Origin: Pseudisothecium myosuroides
Taxonomy: Eukaryota; Streptophyta; Bryopsida; Hypnales; Lembophyllaceae
Length of the DNA: 64,000 nucleotides
Direction of reading: 5' to 3'
Assembly: GCA_951799445.1 (NCBI GenBank)
Contig: OX637295.1
Coordinates: 8,432,001 to 8,496,000 of the forward strand
The notes beneath the pieces were generated by a model. It was not told where the DNA came from, did no database searches, and worked only from the letters and a program-made list of their open reading frames with translations. This document shows positions 12,651 through 24,309 of the stretch, piece after piece; position 1 is the first letter of the stretch; every line of letters starts with the position of its first letter. The position numbers were made by a program, and so were the translations under genes.

Positions 12651-13559
12651 TTAAATGACGAAGTAGTTATAAAAATAGAAAGTATCCAACGATAGCCTTG
12701 AAGTCCAAAATGAAGTCCAATTACCATATACTATCAAGGAAAAAGTTGATGGCAGAGTGAAGGATTTACTTTAGTGAAATTTAACTAGATTGTAGTGTGG
12801 GGAGGTTGATTTTATAATGAAATCCAATGCCCATCATAAATCTTCAAAGATGTGGGACAATTTGACGATGAGAGTTTTACCACTTATTGTCAAAATGAAG
12901 GAATTGTGTTCAACTGATAATTGTAGACTTCATTTTATTTATTTATAATTCAATAACATTTAAAAAAAGGACTTTGAATTAGAAAAAGTTGGTGAATCAA
13001 GCTAAATTTCATTTTTCCAAACCTATTAGTGATTTGGAGTCTCAAATAAAAAGTTATGGACAAAATTTTGAGAGAATGACAGAAAATATCAAAGGAAATG
13101 TCATTTTGAAGCCCTCTATGAAATTTGTCTATAATCTTGGATTGGAGACTTAGATCTCGAAAGGATTTTTTGAAATGAAATTTAGTTCGATCATCCATAT
13201 GAACATTGTTAAAAGTTTTATGAAAACATTTATTCTACTATGCCTAAATGAGGTTTGAAATTCAACGTCAAACACTATTCTTGCTTTTGACTGAACTCCT
13301 AAAAGCCCAAGGGATTTGAACAAAACACAATGTGTGAAAAATAAGTTTTATAACTTTTTTGAAGTTTGCATCAAAGAAGATAATGTGAAGCACAAGAAGT
13401 ATAAAGTATTCATACGGTTAGATTTACAAAACTATTTGTAGATTTTATTCAAATGAATTTTGAAGATATGACTTCAAAAATTCACCAAAATATACTTTTT
13501 ATCTTTAGCATTCATTTTTTATAGGTCAAAATTGTGGATTCTATTGATTTGGAAAGAAA

Positions 13560-13785
13560 TGCTTCTATCTTTCAATCCACGTGGTGAATTTGAATGCTTA
13601 TATCTTGCAATCCATGTACTGGAAAATTTTGTAAATTTTACCACATGTTTTCAAGTCAGCACACTACAAGATCCTACAATTACATGTGTAAAAAAAAAAA
13701 TTTCCTAAAATTTGGTACTTGTACTAGAAATGGCAGTTTTGAAGCGTTCTTGGTGAAAACAAGGTCAAGGAATTTCAGGGGTTCT
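13560..13785 (+). mobile_element. Fragment of piggyBac-family right end
   Basis: From CAATCCACGTGGTG through GATCCTACAATTACATGTG, GGCAGTTTTGAAGCG and TTTCAGGGGTT, the segment follows the right tail of the element ending at 9124. The terminal TTAA has decayed to TTCT. The left part is missing or unrecognisable. Confidence 0.55.
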
Positions 13786-13789
13786 AAAA

Positions 13790-13915
13790 TATCTTGGATG
13801 AAATTGCCAGATTGTGGGTGAAAATAGAATTACGAATAGTGGCTATCTAATATGTGCTAATGCGATATCTAATATCCAATATGTGGATGAATGTAGAAGT
13901 TTTTAAAGCTTGATT
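13790..13915. repeat. Dispersed repeat, second copy at 20084-20190
   Basis: The block AAATATCTTGGATGAAATTGCCAGATTGTGGGTG...ATGTGCTAATGCGATAT...GTGGATGAATGT is matched with moderate divergence at 20084-20190. In both places an A-rich run and a more GC-rich stretch follow, so the repeat may extend further as a degenerate element. Confidence 0.55.
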
Positions 13916-14329
13916 TTTTCAAAACTACTCATTCAGTTCGTGAAATTGTAATATTACGGAGTTGCTATTTTTTAAAAAGTATCGCTCTTTTAGTACTCTG
14001 TACTTTATAAATTTAAAAAAAAAAAAACACCAAAAAACACTTGAAGACCGCTTGCATGTGTCGACTTGTTGCCGCCGAAAGTCAACAGTGTGACGCCGGA
14101 AGTCGCCCACCAACGCAGGGAGCCATCCAAAGCCACCTCCCTTGAAGCAGCCTCCTGACCGCCTGCCATCCACAGGCTCCTCCCCCAAAGTGCTCAGTGG
14201 TGGATGGTTTTCTCCCGGGTTTCAGGCTGGGACAGAGGTTTCTCAAGGAGGAGCCCTTCATTTACAGACTGCCCTGGGTTTAGGTGCAACCCCAACTTAA
14301 TCTAGCCTCTCAAATGGTGAGATTTTAAA

Positions 14330-14851
14330 TTTTTCACGGTCCAAAATTTTTTTGTAGTAGATGAGAGGTTCATGAAGGTCTCCACCGTTCACTTTTCTTC
14401 GAAAAATTTCCATGAAGAAGATATGAAATTTCAAAAAGTTGACCATGTTAAGTTTTTTGTCTACCTAGTGAACACATTGCAATTTTTTCCTACATGTTCT
14501 ACAACTTGAAATGATTTGAATATTTTCAGACATGTTTCCAACTTAGTGTGAAGAGTGAATCCAAAGAAGCACCACCATTTTGGACATTTTTTCATACTAA
14601 TTTGACCTTGTGAAGTGCAGCTGCCCGGAATTTCGCAGGGACAAAAAAAAGGATTTTTGTCTATTCAAACGCTAATATCTTCCAATCCACGCGGTGAAAA
14701 TTTCTGAAATTTTTTCCACATCTTCTCGAACAAGCTTACTAAAAGATCTTACGGTTACACGTGTACAAAAAAAAAATTTATTTGGTACTCGTACTAGAAA
14801 TGGCAGTTTTGGAGCCTTTTTGGTGAAAACATAGTGAAAGAACTTTAGGGG
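14330..14851 (+). mobile_element. Solo 3' tail of the piggyBac element
   Basis: This about 520-bp segment is collinear with 8620-9124, the non-coding tail downstream of the transposase. It ends AACTTTAGGGG followed by TTAA (14852-14855). The coding region is absent. A GC-rich block (14040-14290) of unknown origin precedes it, so it is either a large internal deletion derivative whose left end is not recognisable or a truncated copy. Confidence 0.7.
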
Positions 14852-15089
14852 TTAAAGTCTCAAATTCAGATTTCATTTACTAGTGAATGGAATGGACTTT
14901 GAAGCATATTTTTTTCTCTCTCCTGTCCCACACTTCCTTAAGAGATTCAAAGTTGTCCTTGCATTTTGAAAATGTTGTCGTTTACTAATGAATGGAATGG
15001 ACGTTGCATCTGAGTTTTTCTCTCTTCCTTCTAACGCTGCATCTGAGCTACATACTTGCCCTTTCATTTGAAAATGCTGTAACGAATGT

Positions 15090-16010
15090 GCATCCCTAAT
15101 GATTGCCATTTCTCGTGCAGGTGTATACGAACGAGCCTTACTCAGAGAAATAGTACAGTATGCCAGAAAACTTTTTACACGGTCTACCACTTCGGCCAAC
15201 TGGATTCTTTTCTGGATGGGGTGGTGGCGAATCAACATACTTTTGAATCCTGGAGTAGCGATACCAATGTACTCCAAGGTGCTTGTGGAAACTTCAAGTT
15301 GCAGTGCCAAACCACCTGCATTCTTGGAGCACAATCTGGACACCCTAATGTCTGATGGAATCTTTGCAACATTCTACTGAATGTGGAGATGAAATTGGAC
15401 AAATGTGCTTTTGTGTATGGAATTGGGCGAATTTCTTTTTGTGTCCAAATTCCATTTCCTAGAGTATCCTATTCTACTGTCTCTGGACATAACTTAACTA
15501 TGAAATTCTTCAAATCCTATAGACGGAAATTTTGAATTTTCTCATGTGCAGGTGGTCAGTATCGAGAAGGACCTGGACGTTGACTCAGGGTGGCATCCAC
15601 CTCTTCCAACTCCCTCGTGGCGCTTTGGAATGAACAGAGGTGGCGGAGCACATGAATGTGGTGCGCTACAATTTCGACAGCTATGGTCTGGGCGACTTCG
15701 ACTTCATCGTGTTGCTGTTTGCCACCAAGTTGCTGGGGTTTGATGCAGCTGCGGAGACATGGAGCTTTGCTCTCCACTGTGACCGGATTTGTGCAAATCT
15801 GCAGGGGTTTTGTTTTGAACCGAGGCTCAACATCAGAGCGTAGATTGACGACATACTGCTGGGCATTAGCCTTGCCCCACGTGCATCTTTCAGTCCATGT
15901 TCAAGACACATTCTTTTGTCCTGCTTTTTGCTCTGTTTCAAGTCCACGTCTGGGGTCCAACAACGTGCTTTCCTGTGAACGATTCCTCACCCAATTCCTC
16001 GCCTAATTTG
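15090..16010 (+). pseudogene. GC-richer gene relic of unknown identity
   Basis: Composition shifts sharply from the AT-rich surroundings. The frame at 15640-15840 reads coherent protein-like sequence (NVVRYNFDSYGLGDFDFIVL, then LLGFDAAAETWSFALHCDRI) and ends in a stop at 15841. A related upstream block around 15120-15380 is also protein-like. CAG acceptor-like sites precede both blocks (15118-15120 and about 15548-15551), as in spliced exons. In-frame stops fall just outside the coherent parts. I do not recognise the family. It may be an eroded two-exon gene or an exon remnant. Confidence 0.35.
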
Positions 16011-16384
16011 TGTGTAAATTGTCTGATTCATAACCGACCTCGACGAATATTTAGATTATAGCGATAGATAATTACTGACTTCATACATGCGTTTCCTTGC
16101 ATCATCCTTTTCAGATTGAAATCATTGGCAACGGGTTTAATTACTAGTCGGGCATGTAGGTTCCCGAAGGTCTTGATATACACAGACTTAGACAGATATA
16201 TAATTTTGCATACTCTAGACAAAATGTAAAGGAGTTCTCTCTTGATGTTTTTGAAGATCTAGATGTGCTGATGAACGGTTATGTCAAAGGTATTGTAGAA
16301 AAGATCTCAATTTTTTTCAGTATTTTAGAATGAGTTAACTCCTGTGCTAATCTAACCTAAGCAATGTAGCAAATAGACACCTAA

Positions 16385-16949
16385 GGGCCGCTTTACACCT
16401 AGAGTCTGAGCCAATTTCCCTTACCTAAGGCCGATTGCACAAAATTTCAGCCCCTTTTGGATTGAAGGCCATTTGCAACTGTCCATTAGAATAAGATTAT
16501 AACGGGGCCAATTCTCCCATATGTAAAGGCCTTGAGGCCAAGAAGCCAAGCCAATTTAATAAAACCTATAAAAGAGAGAGAGGGGGTCTGAAATTTTAGG
16601 GCCACTTTACATCTAGAGGCCGGGCCAATTCCTCTTGAGGTTGATTGCAGAAAATTCAAAGGATATGATTTGTTGAAAAAAATAATATTTTATAAAAAAA
16701 AGTTATTTTAATTGAAATTTAACATTGGTCATGAAGCCAAGAATTGGCCTCCCATTTTCGGTGCACCCAATTCATCAAGCTTGGGACATAAAATCATGTC
16801 TTTTTTGAATGAAAATTCATCCCACCAAATTGGCCCGACTTCTAGATGTAAAGGGACTAGGACCAATTTCAGCGTTTTATCAATCACAAGTGAAGAATAT
16901 TGGCCTCTGACACAACAAATTGGCCGAGACTCTAGATGTAAAGCGGGCC
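16385..16949. mobile_element. Harbinger/Tourist-like TIR element with TAA duplication
   Basis: The left end GGGCCGCTTTACACCTAGAG and the right end (reverse complement GGCCCGCTTTACATCTAGAG) form a divergent TIR of about 30 bp, flanked on both sides by TAA (16382-16384 and 16950-16952). A 3-bp TAA/TTA duplication with G-rich TIRs is typical of PIF/Harbinger MITEs. Internal degenerate copies of the same terminal sequence lie at about 16599 and about 16826, so it is nested or a compound of two relatives. No transposase. Confidence 0.65.
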
Positions 16950-17005
16950 TAAATTATCCATGCTTCCAATGCCTAATGTGCCAATTGATAAAAGCAATCC
17001 TTTAA

Positions 17006-18940
17006 CCCCTAAAGGCCCAAGGCCTTTTTTCTGCCCAAAAACACTCAAACTGCCATTTCTGTAGCAAAGAGTAAAAAAATTTGAAAAATGTTTTTTTTGC
17101 ACATCTAACTGTAGGATTTTACACCTAACTAGTATAAAAATGTGTGGAATTTTTTTTAGAATTTTTGACCACATAGATTGCAAGATATTTGCATTTAAAG
17201 TGAAAAAACAAGTTTTTCAACACATTGCAGGACTAGATTTTTTGACTGTAAACATTTTTAACTTCAAATTTTTGCACTAAAGAGTTTTGAACTTTAAATA
17301 TTTATAGTGGAGAATTGAGTTGAGAGTCCAAGGAAAAAAAATTTTAAAAACTTAATTAGCATTCTTAAAAAAATTATTAAGTAGAAGTCCTGGGGAGATC
17401 ACTTAATCCGCATATTAGAAACCACGTGAGATCTAATATAGGGTATTATATATTTATTGTACCCAAAATTTAAAAAAATATTATATCTAATATAGAGTAT
17501 ATAAAATTACATGTAGGGTATTATAACTAATATAGGATTATGTTTAATGCCATGTATTAGATTTTACGTAGAAAAAATATACTGGGGCAATAATATGTGG
17601 GGAAAAATAATTTTATAGAGTGAGTATTTAATGTCCTTAAAGAAGAGATGGACGAAAAATGACACATTATTTGTCCCAAATTATCCATAAACTTTGGATG
17701 AAGGACTCTAGTTGCCTCAAGAGTTAACTATAAAGTCCTTTGAAGTCACTTAGAATTTAAAGAATCTATCATAAATTTTGCTTTAATATACTCTTATTTG
17801 TTCATTCTAAATAGTAGAAAGGTATGAAAGAGCTTGGTGGTCTATGCTTGTTTGTTATATTGTAATCCAATGTCATCTTTTTTTAGCCTTCATTGTACTC
17901 ATCTAAAGAAGACATTGTACTCATAGTATTCTTCTACAATGCAAGATTCATGCACTCATTGTATTCATTAGAATATATTGTAGATGATTAGCGGTAAGTT
18001 ATTCGACACAACTAGAATGTATTGTTTACAATCTGTAAAATAATGCGTTTGTTTGGCCATAGTATATCGTCTAAACATAAAATACTTTAGTTTTTAGTAA
18101 CCATAAAAAAATGGTTTGAAAAAAAAGTGACAAAAGAAGAAAGAAGAAAAACATAAAAAAGAGTAATAGGAAAAAAAAATCTTACAAAACCTATTAATTC
18201 TAATTTTTTTATCTAATATAGAGGCCAAAAAATTAGATTTAAGTGTGTTATAAATAATATAGGGTACTATAATAAATGGCAATTTATAATTATTTTTAAC
18301 AATAGGGTATATTAAATTATGAATTATTAGAAAAATAGCCCCCCATAAAATATCCTCGGATCTCACGTATATACTGAACTTCTAAACTAGTGACTCCCCC
18401 GTGGTAGAAGTAGGTACAAGATAGAAGGAAAATCTAAAATAGTCATATATTTTAGATGGAATTAAAATGCACTAATCCCAATGGTAAGATTGTTCTAGCA
18501 AGTAAACTAAACCATGCAAAATAAAAAATAAAAAAATTTGAAAAATTGCATTCAGAAATGAATCCTACGAGTTATTTTTTTCAATAAGATGCTCTAATTG
18601 CCCGAAAAACAAGAATGTCCATAACTTTTTTATAACAAATCCAAATGAAATGAATCAAAGCTTTCTAGATAGACAAAAATATAATCTATGAGAAAAAAAT
18701 ATTAAAGTTCAAATTTTTGCAAATTATTTTTTGCTGCCCGGATTGCCCCCGTACCTTATTTTGAGCTTATTTGGTCATAATTCTTGTTCTTGGGCACCAA
18801 TTGTGAAAAAAATTGTATTCCCACAAAACTTATTAGTTTTTCTATCTTAAAAAAAAATTCAAAAAATCACAACAAAAATTCAGCTCGTAGGTACCTGCCT
18901 AAAATCCTATTTGTCCCCCGAAGGGACAAGGGTCCTTTTA
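17006..18940 (-). mobile_element. piggyBac-type non-autonomous element, inverted, with nested insertion
   Basis: TTAA (17002-17005) followed by CCCCTAAAGGCCC begins an inverted copy of the family right tail (CTGCCATTTCTGTAG, then the CACATCTAACTGTAGGATTTT block). Near 18770-18935 the sequence reads as the reverse complement of the family left end (GGGCACCAATTG, then TTTGTCCCCCGAAGGGACAA). The element is thus whole in outline, on the minus strand, and interrupted by the separate element at 17389-18403. The left-end TTAA is degenerate. Confidence 0.6.
17389..18403. mobile_element. 1-kb TIR element with 8-bp target duplication (hAT-like)
   Basis: GTAGAAGT occurs at 17381-17388 and again at 18404-18411. 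The enclosed sequence begins CCTGGGGAGATCACTTAATC and ends, on the other strand, CACGGGGGAGTCACTAG. A further shared block CACGTGAGATC / ACGTGAGATC lies about 45 bp inside. An 8-bp duplication is typical of hAT transposons. There is no transposase frame inside. It sits within the piggyBac-type element at 17006, so it inserted later. Confidence 0.65.
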
Positions 18941-19259
18941 TTAGGAACTAAGGACAAATGAAGCATATGTTTTAAATGACCATTTTGATTGATGGGTGAT
19001 TGCAAGAAACACTTGTACTATTTGTTGTGTTTTGAATTTTTGGACTTTTAGTACATTTTGTACTACAAGTCACCTTCAATACTATTAGGGACATGGAACA
19101 TAAAATTTGAATAGTCAATTGGATTTCAAATTTACTATTCTGACAATATGTGATGTTCATCATTGGATGACAAAAATGAATGGAAATACTTAATTTGCCA
19201 TAAAAAAAACAATTTACATTGGTAGATAGATTAAAAAATTCTCTTATCATAAATTAGAA

Positions 19260-19440
19260 AAATGGAGAATATTGCATAAAAATTATGATTTTTCTACAAA
19301 TATTAAAACATTTTTTTGCAAAGCGACATAAAAATTTTCAATGATACATTTTAAAAATGTTTTTCACTGATTTGTTAGCAACAATTTACGATCAACTAAT
19401 GTAAATAGATTCAATACTTGCCATCTCAAATGAAATCATT
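19260..19440. repeat. Dispersed repeat carrying an empty site for the 2158-3077 element
   Basis: The left half matches 2092-2157 and the right half matches 3083-3195, joined here directly at GCAAAGCGACATAAA. The 5-bp AGCAA duplicated around the insertion at 2.2-3.1 kb is present once here, in mutated form (AGCGA). Confidence 0.65.
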
Positions 19441-20680
19441 AAGTTTATCAATTTTCCCATTATTTATTTTTGTTTCAATATTTTTGTTTAATTTCCCCTC
19501 CATCTACTATCAATAAGAACGGTGTAACTATGAGGCTATGTCTTGGGTAAACAACATTATTAATTTATTGATCAGTCAGATTCCGCACCCTACTCCAATC
19601 ACATCTTAATCCCGTTGTGCAATGTGAATGCAATTGTAGATACGATTAGGAAATTATCCGGGATTCAAAAACCAAAGTGTATGCTATAGTATGTGTCCAA
19701 GGACAAAACTAATAACTAATATTGTTGTTCACCTACCACAGAGCATCATGATCACACTGTTCTTGCTTCTATCGTAATGAGGAAAGAGACAACAAACGGT
19801 AAACTGGCCAGGGATTATTTAGCAGAGTGCCAAGCCTGTAGAAGGTACTGGAGAACTATCAAGCGACTTGGCAATGGAAGTTGTGCTTTGTCCAGGCAGA
19901 TTGGCAAGTTGGAATGAGGCAAGGCCCAGGCCGGGTCAATTGCTCAATGAGGGTGCATTAAGTTAGTTAACCATGGCTTCTGTTTCTTGACTTTTCAGTG
20001 CGAAATTGCACCAAAAATAATAATTTGGCTAAAAAATGATGACAAATTGTGCATTTTTTTTGCCTGAAAACTTCAAGTTAAAAAAATCTCGGATGAAATC
20101 TCCAGATTGTGAATGAAAATAGAATTATGGATATGTGATATGTGCTAATGTGATATTTCTATCCAATGTATGGATGAATGTTGAAATTTAGAGCACCACT
20201 CAATATAACATTTCACATGCCACTTTAGCACTTCATAAAAAATGAAAAAAAACAGCCTTGAAGTTAACGTATCACCGCCTCCAACAGCACAGCAGCTGAT
20301 CCTAAGCCTCGCCAACAAAAAGCCAGACACAACAAGAAGCCAGTCCGTTAGCAGGAAGGAGTGCACACAAATAGGATCGACAAAAAGTCGGTGCACACCA
20401 ATTTGATCGATCACGTTGTGAACTTAAGTATATTTCAGCTGTCATAGTGTTTATTTTAGTGAGAATGTATGCTGCAATCAGTGCAAAGCTTCCTTTTTTC
20501 TGAAAATCATCTTTTCGACCACACAATGAGCGTAAGAAACTCGTGGTCAGTGGAATGGGTATTAGTTTGCTTCTGTTTACACCGTCTTAGCGACGGTCCC
20601 ACCCTGGTGGTTTTCTGGGACTGTGGCCATAAAACAGAGACTCACTTCGTTGTTTTCACGATCCAGTCCGTTAGCAGGAG
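19441..20680. other. Mixed intergenic sequence, no supported gene
   Basis: Short moderately GC-rich stretches (19740-19960 and 20270-20440) alternate with AT-rich sequence. The phrase CCAGTCCGTTAGCAGGA occurs at about 20340 and again at about 20663, a short direct repeat. No exon or domain could be supported. Confidence 0.5.
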
Positions 20681-21364
20681 AGCACCCAAGCTAGGCTTTT
20701 GTCAAATTCCCTGCGAGGTCCAGTCCAGAAGGATGATTACAGCGCAGACGATTTGTATGAGTTCCTCTCGTATCCCACAGCCTGGAGTTTGCAAAAATTC
20801 CCCGGTCTCGCTTTTCCTCTTGAAGAGACCCGGGGGTCTCAAATGGTCGAGTGGCGTTCGAAAGGGCCGAGGTCACAGCACCTTGGCCATGAAGCAAGCA
20901 TCGTACGTCTTTCTTCTCCAGCGCTGAAGATGCATCTGATGATGAAGTCCCCGCGAAGGATGCTGGTGTGCGCGATTTTACTGGTAAGCCTCCAACCTTT
21001 CAGCCGGCCCTTTTTTCTTGGGCAGAAGTTCAGTATGAGGGAGCATGCCACAGGACATACGTACGGTATTCTCAGTGCCTCCTGCAGTTTAATTTGCCAT
21101 AGCATTGCATGTGGTTGTGCGCCAGGAGGGCTGTCCAATGCCCTCCCAACAGACTGCGAAAAGGGAGAGGGAGAAGCAATAGATCATTTTGGGAACGCAA
21201 TGTACTGTCCAGTTCAGTAGGTAGAGCGTTTCCTGTTCTGGGATTTTCCTGGGTAGTTTTCCGATTCCTCACTTGTGTGATGGCAAGCACAAATGCAGGT
21301 TTTGTGCAGTAGCTTCAAATACTTTCTACTTCACCTTTGAAATTTGTTGTACACTGCTGATTAG

Positions 21365-22522
21365 ATTGTGTCTCAATGGTTCCAGTCCATCACTAAAGAA
21401 CATGGAATTAACCACTTGTCTTGTTTTGAGTCAATTTTGATGACCCAAATATTGAGTTTGTGTTGCTCAGGGACCAAAAATGTGGAGCTCACAGTGGATC
21501 CAATTTCACCTGCGCAACTTGTGTCCACAGTTGATGAGCAGCTTCCGTCCTTGCTCTCTATGGTCATTGATGGCCTCCCACCTTTGCAGCGGTCCAAGTA
21601 CGAACACAAGGCCAAAAAACGCTTGCAGCAATATGTTGAGCGCCATCAAGATGTCATTTCCTTGGATTCCTTTTGTCATCTAGGCCTTTCTTCATTAACC
21701 TACACACACCCTGGAGTAATCAACGTCGATCGTTTTGTAGCATTGGCCATTTATTATGCATTACTATTCTTTTTGGATGATTTCTTTTTCGACTCTCTAG
21801 ATGAGTTTCGTCATGACCAATATGGCATTAGCCATGACGCACGTGAAAGCCCCCAAAAAATTCAAGAATATCTTGACCACTTGGATGGGATTTTCAGTCC
21901 ACAATTGCAACCAAGCAATTTCGCTCCCTTGATTGAGACCTTGATGTGGGAGTCAGGGTGAGACATGTTGGAGTTGTCCAACCCTGGATGGTTCAATAAT
22001 TATGTCACGGGTCTCCTAGAACACCACCATGCTGGTGCTAACTTATGCTTCTATGACTTGGAATTATATACTGTTATGCGTGCTGGAAATGTTGGTGGGA
22101 AAATTATTCAGTTGTTGATAGAGTTTGCCAATGATACCTACATCCCGGGTATACTGAGAGCAAATCCATACTTGGAAAAAGTAACCATGGCAACTTCCAT
22201 CCATGTTGGATTTGCAAATGATGTCTTCTCATACCACAAGGAGAGCTCGCTAGAACAAAATCCTTGCAATTTGATCACCGTGCTTATGGAATGTGAAGGG
22301 AAGTCTTTTGTCCAGGCGGTGCACATGGCAATTGGCTTGGTGAATACATATGCTCGTGCACTCATGGATTTGGAGGTTGAAGCTTGGAACTCTACTTTGC
22401 GAAATCACTTGCAAGATATCAAAGCTCTCATTGCTGGGAATATTTACGTGAGTTGTGTGGCCAAGCGCTATCAACATCCCGATTCATTTTTTCCAGAATT
22501 GAGAGGCATGCATGACGAGTAG
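21365..22522 (+). pseudogene. Microbial-type terpene synthase (MTPSL class I) with one in-frame TGA
   Basis: Class I terpene synthases ionise prenyl diphosphates with Mg2+ held by two motifs, both present here: the Asp-rich LFFLDDFFFDSLDE (about 21760-21800) and the NSE triad NDVFSYHKE (about 22219). The frame is 386 codons including the stop, the usual size of a single alpha-domain microbial-type enzyme rather than a 550-800-residue seed-plant synthase. One TGA (21959-21961) after MWESG interrupts an otherwise open frame; an Arg CGA there would restore it. No in-frame ATG occurs in the first codons, and 21362-21364 is TAG, usable as an AG acceptor, so a short upstream exon is likely. It is either a pseudogene or a one-mutation allele. 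Confidence 0.85.
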
Positions 22523-22938
22523 TTGAAAAATCCGACTTCATGCCAAAGGTCTAGTTGTCTAGGTCTCTAATTATTTTTCTTGCCATACATGTAATTCTGA
22601 GATTTGCATATGGAAACTTAAATACAAGGGACCCTAATCAACAATCTTCCTCTCACTTGTCCATTTGTTCATTTGTAAGTATTTGTAAACTTTTTCTTTT
22701 ATTATTAGTTTTATCAACCTCATATTTCTTTTTTGTGTTGTAAATATTGCATTGATAGTAAATCGCTCAACTTTGTGTTTGTTATATTTTTGGAAGTTTT
22801 CAGCATAAATGTGGTTCATTTTCTAGTAATTTAATTTGACATTTGCAACATTGATTTATTTGTTTACTGACTCCCGCTTAGAATAATTTCCAAAAACATT
22901 CAACTTTTGTGTTTTCAATTAATTTTTGTTGATCCTAA

Positions 22939-23106
22939 TGTTAGATAGATCAGCTCAGCATTTGTACTCAATAGTCACACCTGTAGATTATTGAACAGAT
23001 ACAACTATTCCTTAGCTATTTAAAGCTACCTTGTATTCTCTTTTATATATAATAATATAATCATATGTTTTACCTTCAATGTACTAGCTTTGCATTACAT
23101 TCTACA
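22939..23106 (+). repeat. 5' LTR of the copia element
   Basis: This 168-bp repeat begins TGTTAGATAGATCAGCTCAG and ends CATTACATTCTACA, with the usual TG...CA ends. It contains a TATATATAATAATATAATC promoter-like stretch. It is matched at 27732-27900 with a modest number of substitutions. Confidence 0.93.
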
Positions 23107-23118
23107 TGGTATCAGAGC
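23107..23118 (+). other. Primer binding site of the copia element
   Basis: TGGTATCAGAGC immediately follows the 5' LTR and is the standard complement of plant initiator tRNA-Met. Confidence 0.9.
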
Positions 23119-23467
23119 ATGTAGCAATTTGATCATGTGCTTCCTTGAGACGCCTAGAGTCAAACTACAATCCAGTGAAGATGTGTTCGACTTATTGGTT
23201 GTAGAGGAAGAGCGCATTGAAATTGAAAACAACCTACGTATTATAAACAGATTCTTTCAGCTTCCTATAACATTGACTGAACCAGAAATCGTAGAAGAGC
23301 AGCAAGTGGCCGAACAACAATTGGAAGTTGCGAACCTTACACATGGGGTTGGAGATGCACCAGCTAGTTATGTTGAAATATTAGTTCAATTTGATGAATT
23401 GAATCCTCACTTTTTTGTTGATAATATAAGTTTTTTTGAACCTCCGATGGTCTATCACGAACTTTGA
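23119..23467 (+). pseudogene. Leader reading frame upstream of copia gag
   Basis: A frame open from within the 5' LTR to 23467 encodes about 110 acidic residues downstream of the primer site. It contains a Glu-rich stretch (VVEEERIEIENN, EIVEEQQVAEQQLEV). It overlaps the start of gag by about 30 bp in another frame. Most plant copia elements have only a short leader here. It is not recognised as a known domain and may be chance or a frame-shifted gag extension. Confidence 0.4.
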
Positions 23468-23471
23468 TATA

Positions 23472-24302
23472 ATGGCTTCTTTTGCTGTAAGCTCAACTTC
23501 CCGAGCTTATTCCATACCGGCTCTCAATGCAGAGAATTACGCCACTTGGAGTATCAAACTTGAGATGCTTTTAATCCGCTCCAAATTATGGAGCGTTGTG
23601 GATGGCACCAAAGTTGCCCCACCTTCAAGCGATCCTGCAGGACTAACAACCTGGAAACTAAAAGATTCGAAAGCTTGGTCGGATATTTTGCTCCACTGCG
23701 GTGAAAAGTTGTTAATCGCTCTTGACCCACTTAAGGCTTCTAAGGATGTCTGGGATCGAATTAAATTACTTTACGAAAAATCAAACAAAGCCTCTCAAAT
23801 ACATCTTTACAAACAACTTTGCCATATGCAAATGCATGAAGCTGATGATGTAATCAGTTTTATAGAACAATGGCAATCTACATTGCAAAAAGCTGCAACT
23901 TCAAGATGTTCCTTTATAGATTTACAACAAGTTAACTTATTACTTGGAGCATTATTTGATTCATGGAGTGCTTTTATAACCACTCAAGGTAGAATTCTGA
24001 ATTTAGAATTCACTGATTTGATTTCTAACATCCTACAACAAAACTCTATCAATTTATCAAAATCTAATTCTGCACAATCAAGTGCATTTTACGTAAAAGG
24101 AAAATTTGTTAAGGCTTCTCCCTCCAAACCTAGCCAATTTCAAAAGTCTAGTTATTCTCGGTATCCTTCAATGACTTTCTCTTCTCCGCGTACCTCATCT
24201 TTGAATTGCCAATCTCCGGCACCCATAATCTGTCACTACAGCGGTATTCCGGCCATAAAGTTCCAGATTGTAGGAAGAAGAAATGAGATATGCGTAATTT
24301 GA
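23472..24302 (+). pseudogene. copia gag (UBN2-type) with decayed zinc knuckle
   Basis: The capsid-like protein starts near the ATG at 23472. IPALNAENYATWSIKLEMLL is the conserved gag entry motif, followed by SKASQIHLYKQLCHMQMHE-type helices typical of UBN2/Retrotran_gag. The CCHC knuckle at about 24228-24275 is split between two frames, and the frame ends at 24302 before the protease, so gag and pol are no longer joined. Confidence 0.85.
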
Positions 24303-24309
24303 AGCATCA

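Noticed and set aside
20469..21220. Overlapping plus-strand frames (152 and 173 codons) upstream of the terpene synthase
   Set aside because: The frames disagree with each other and show no domain. An exon ending with a GTAAGC donor near 20981 is possible, but its phase does not fit the 21365 acceptor in any way I could fix.
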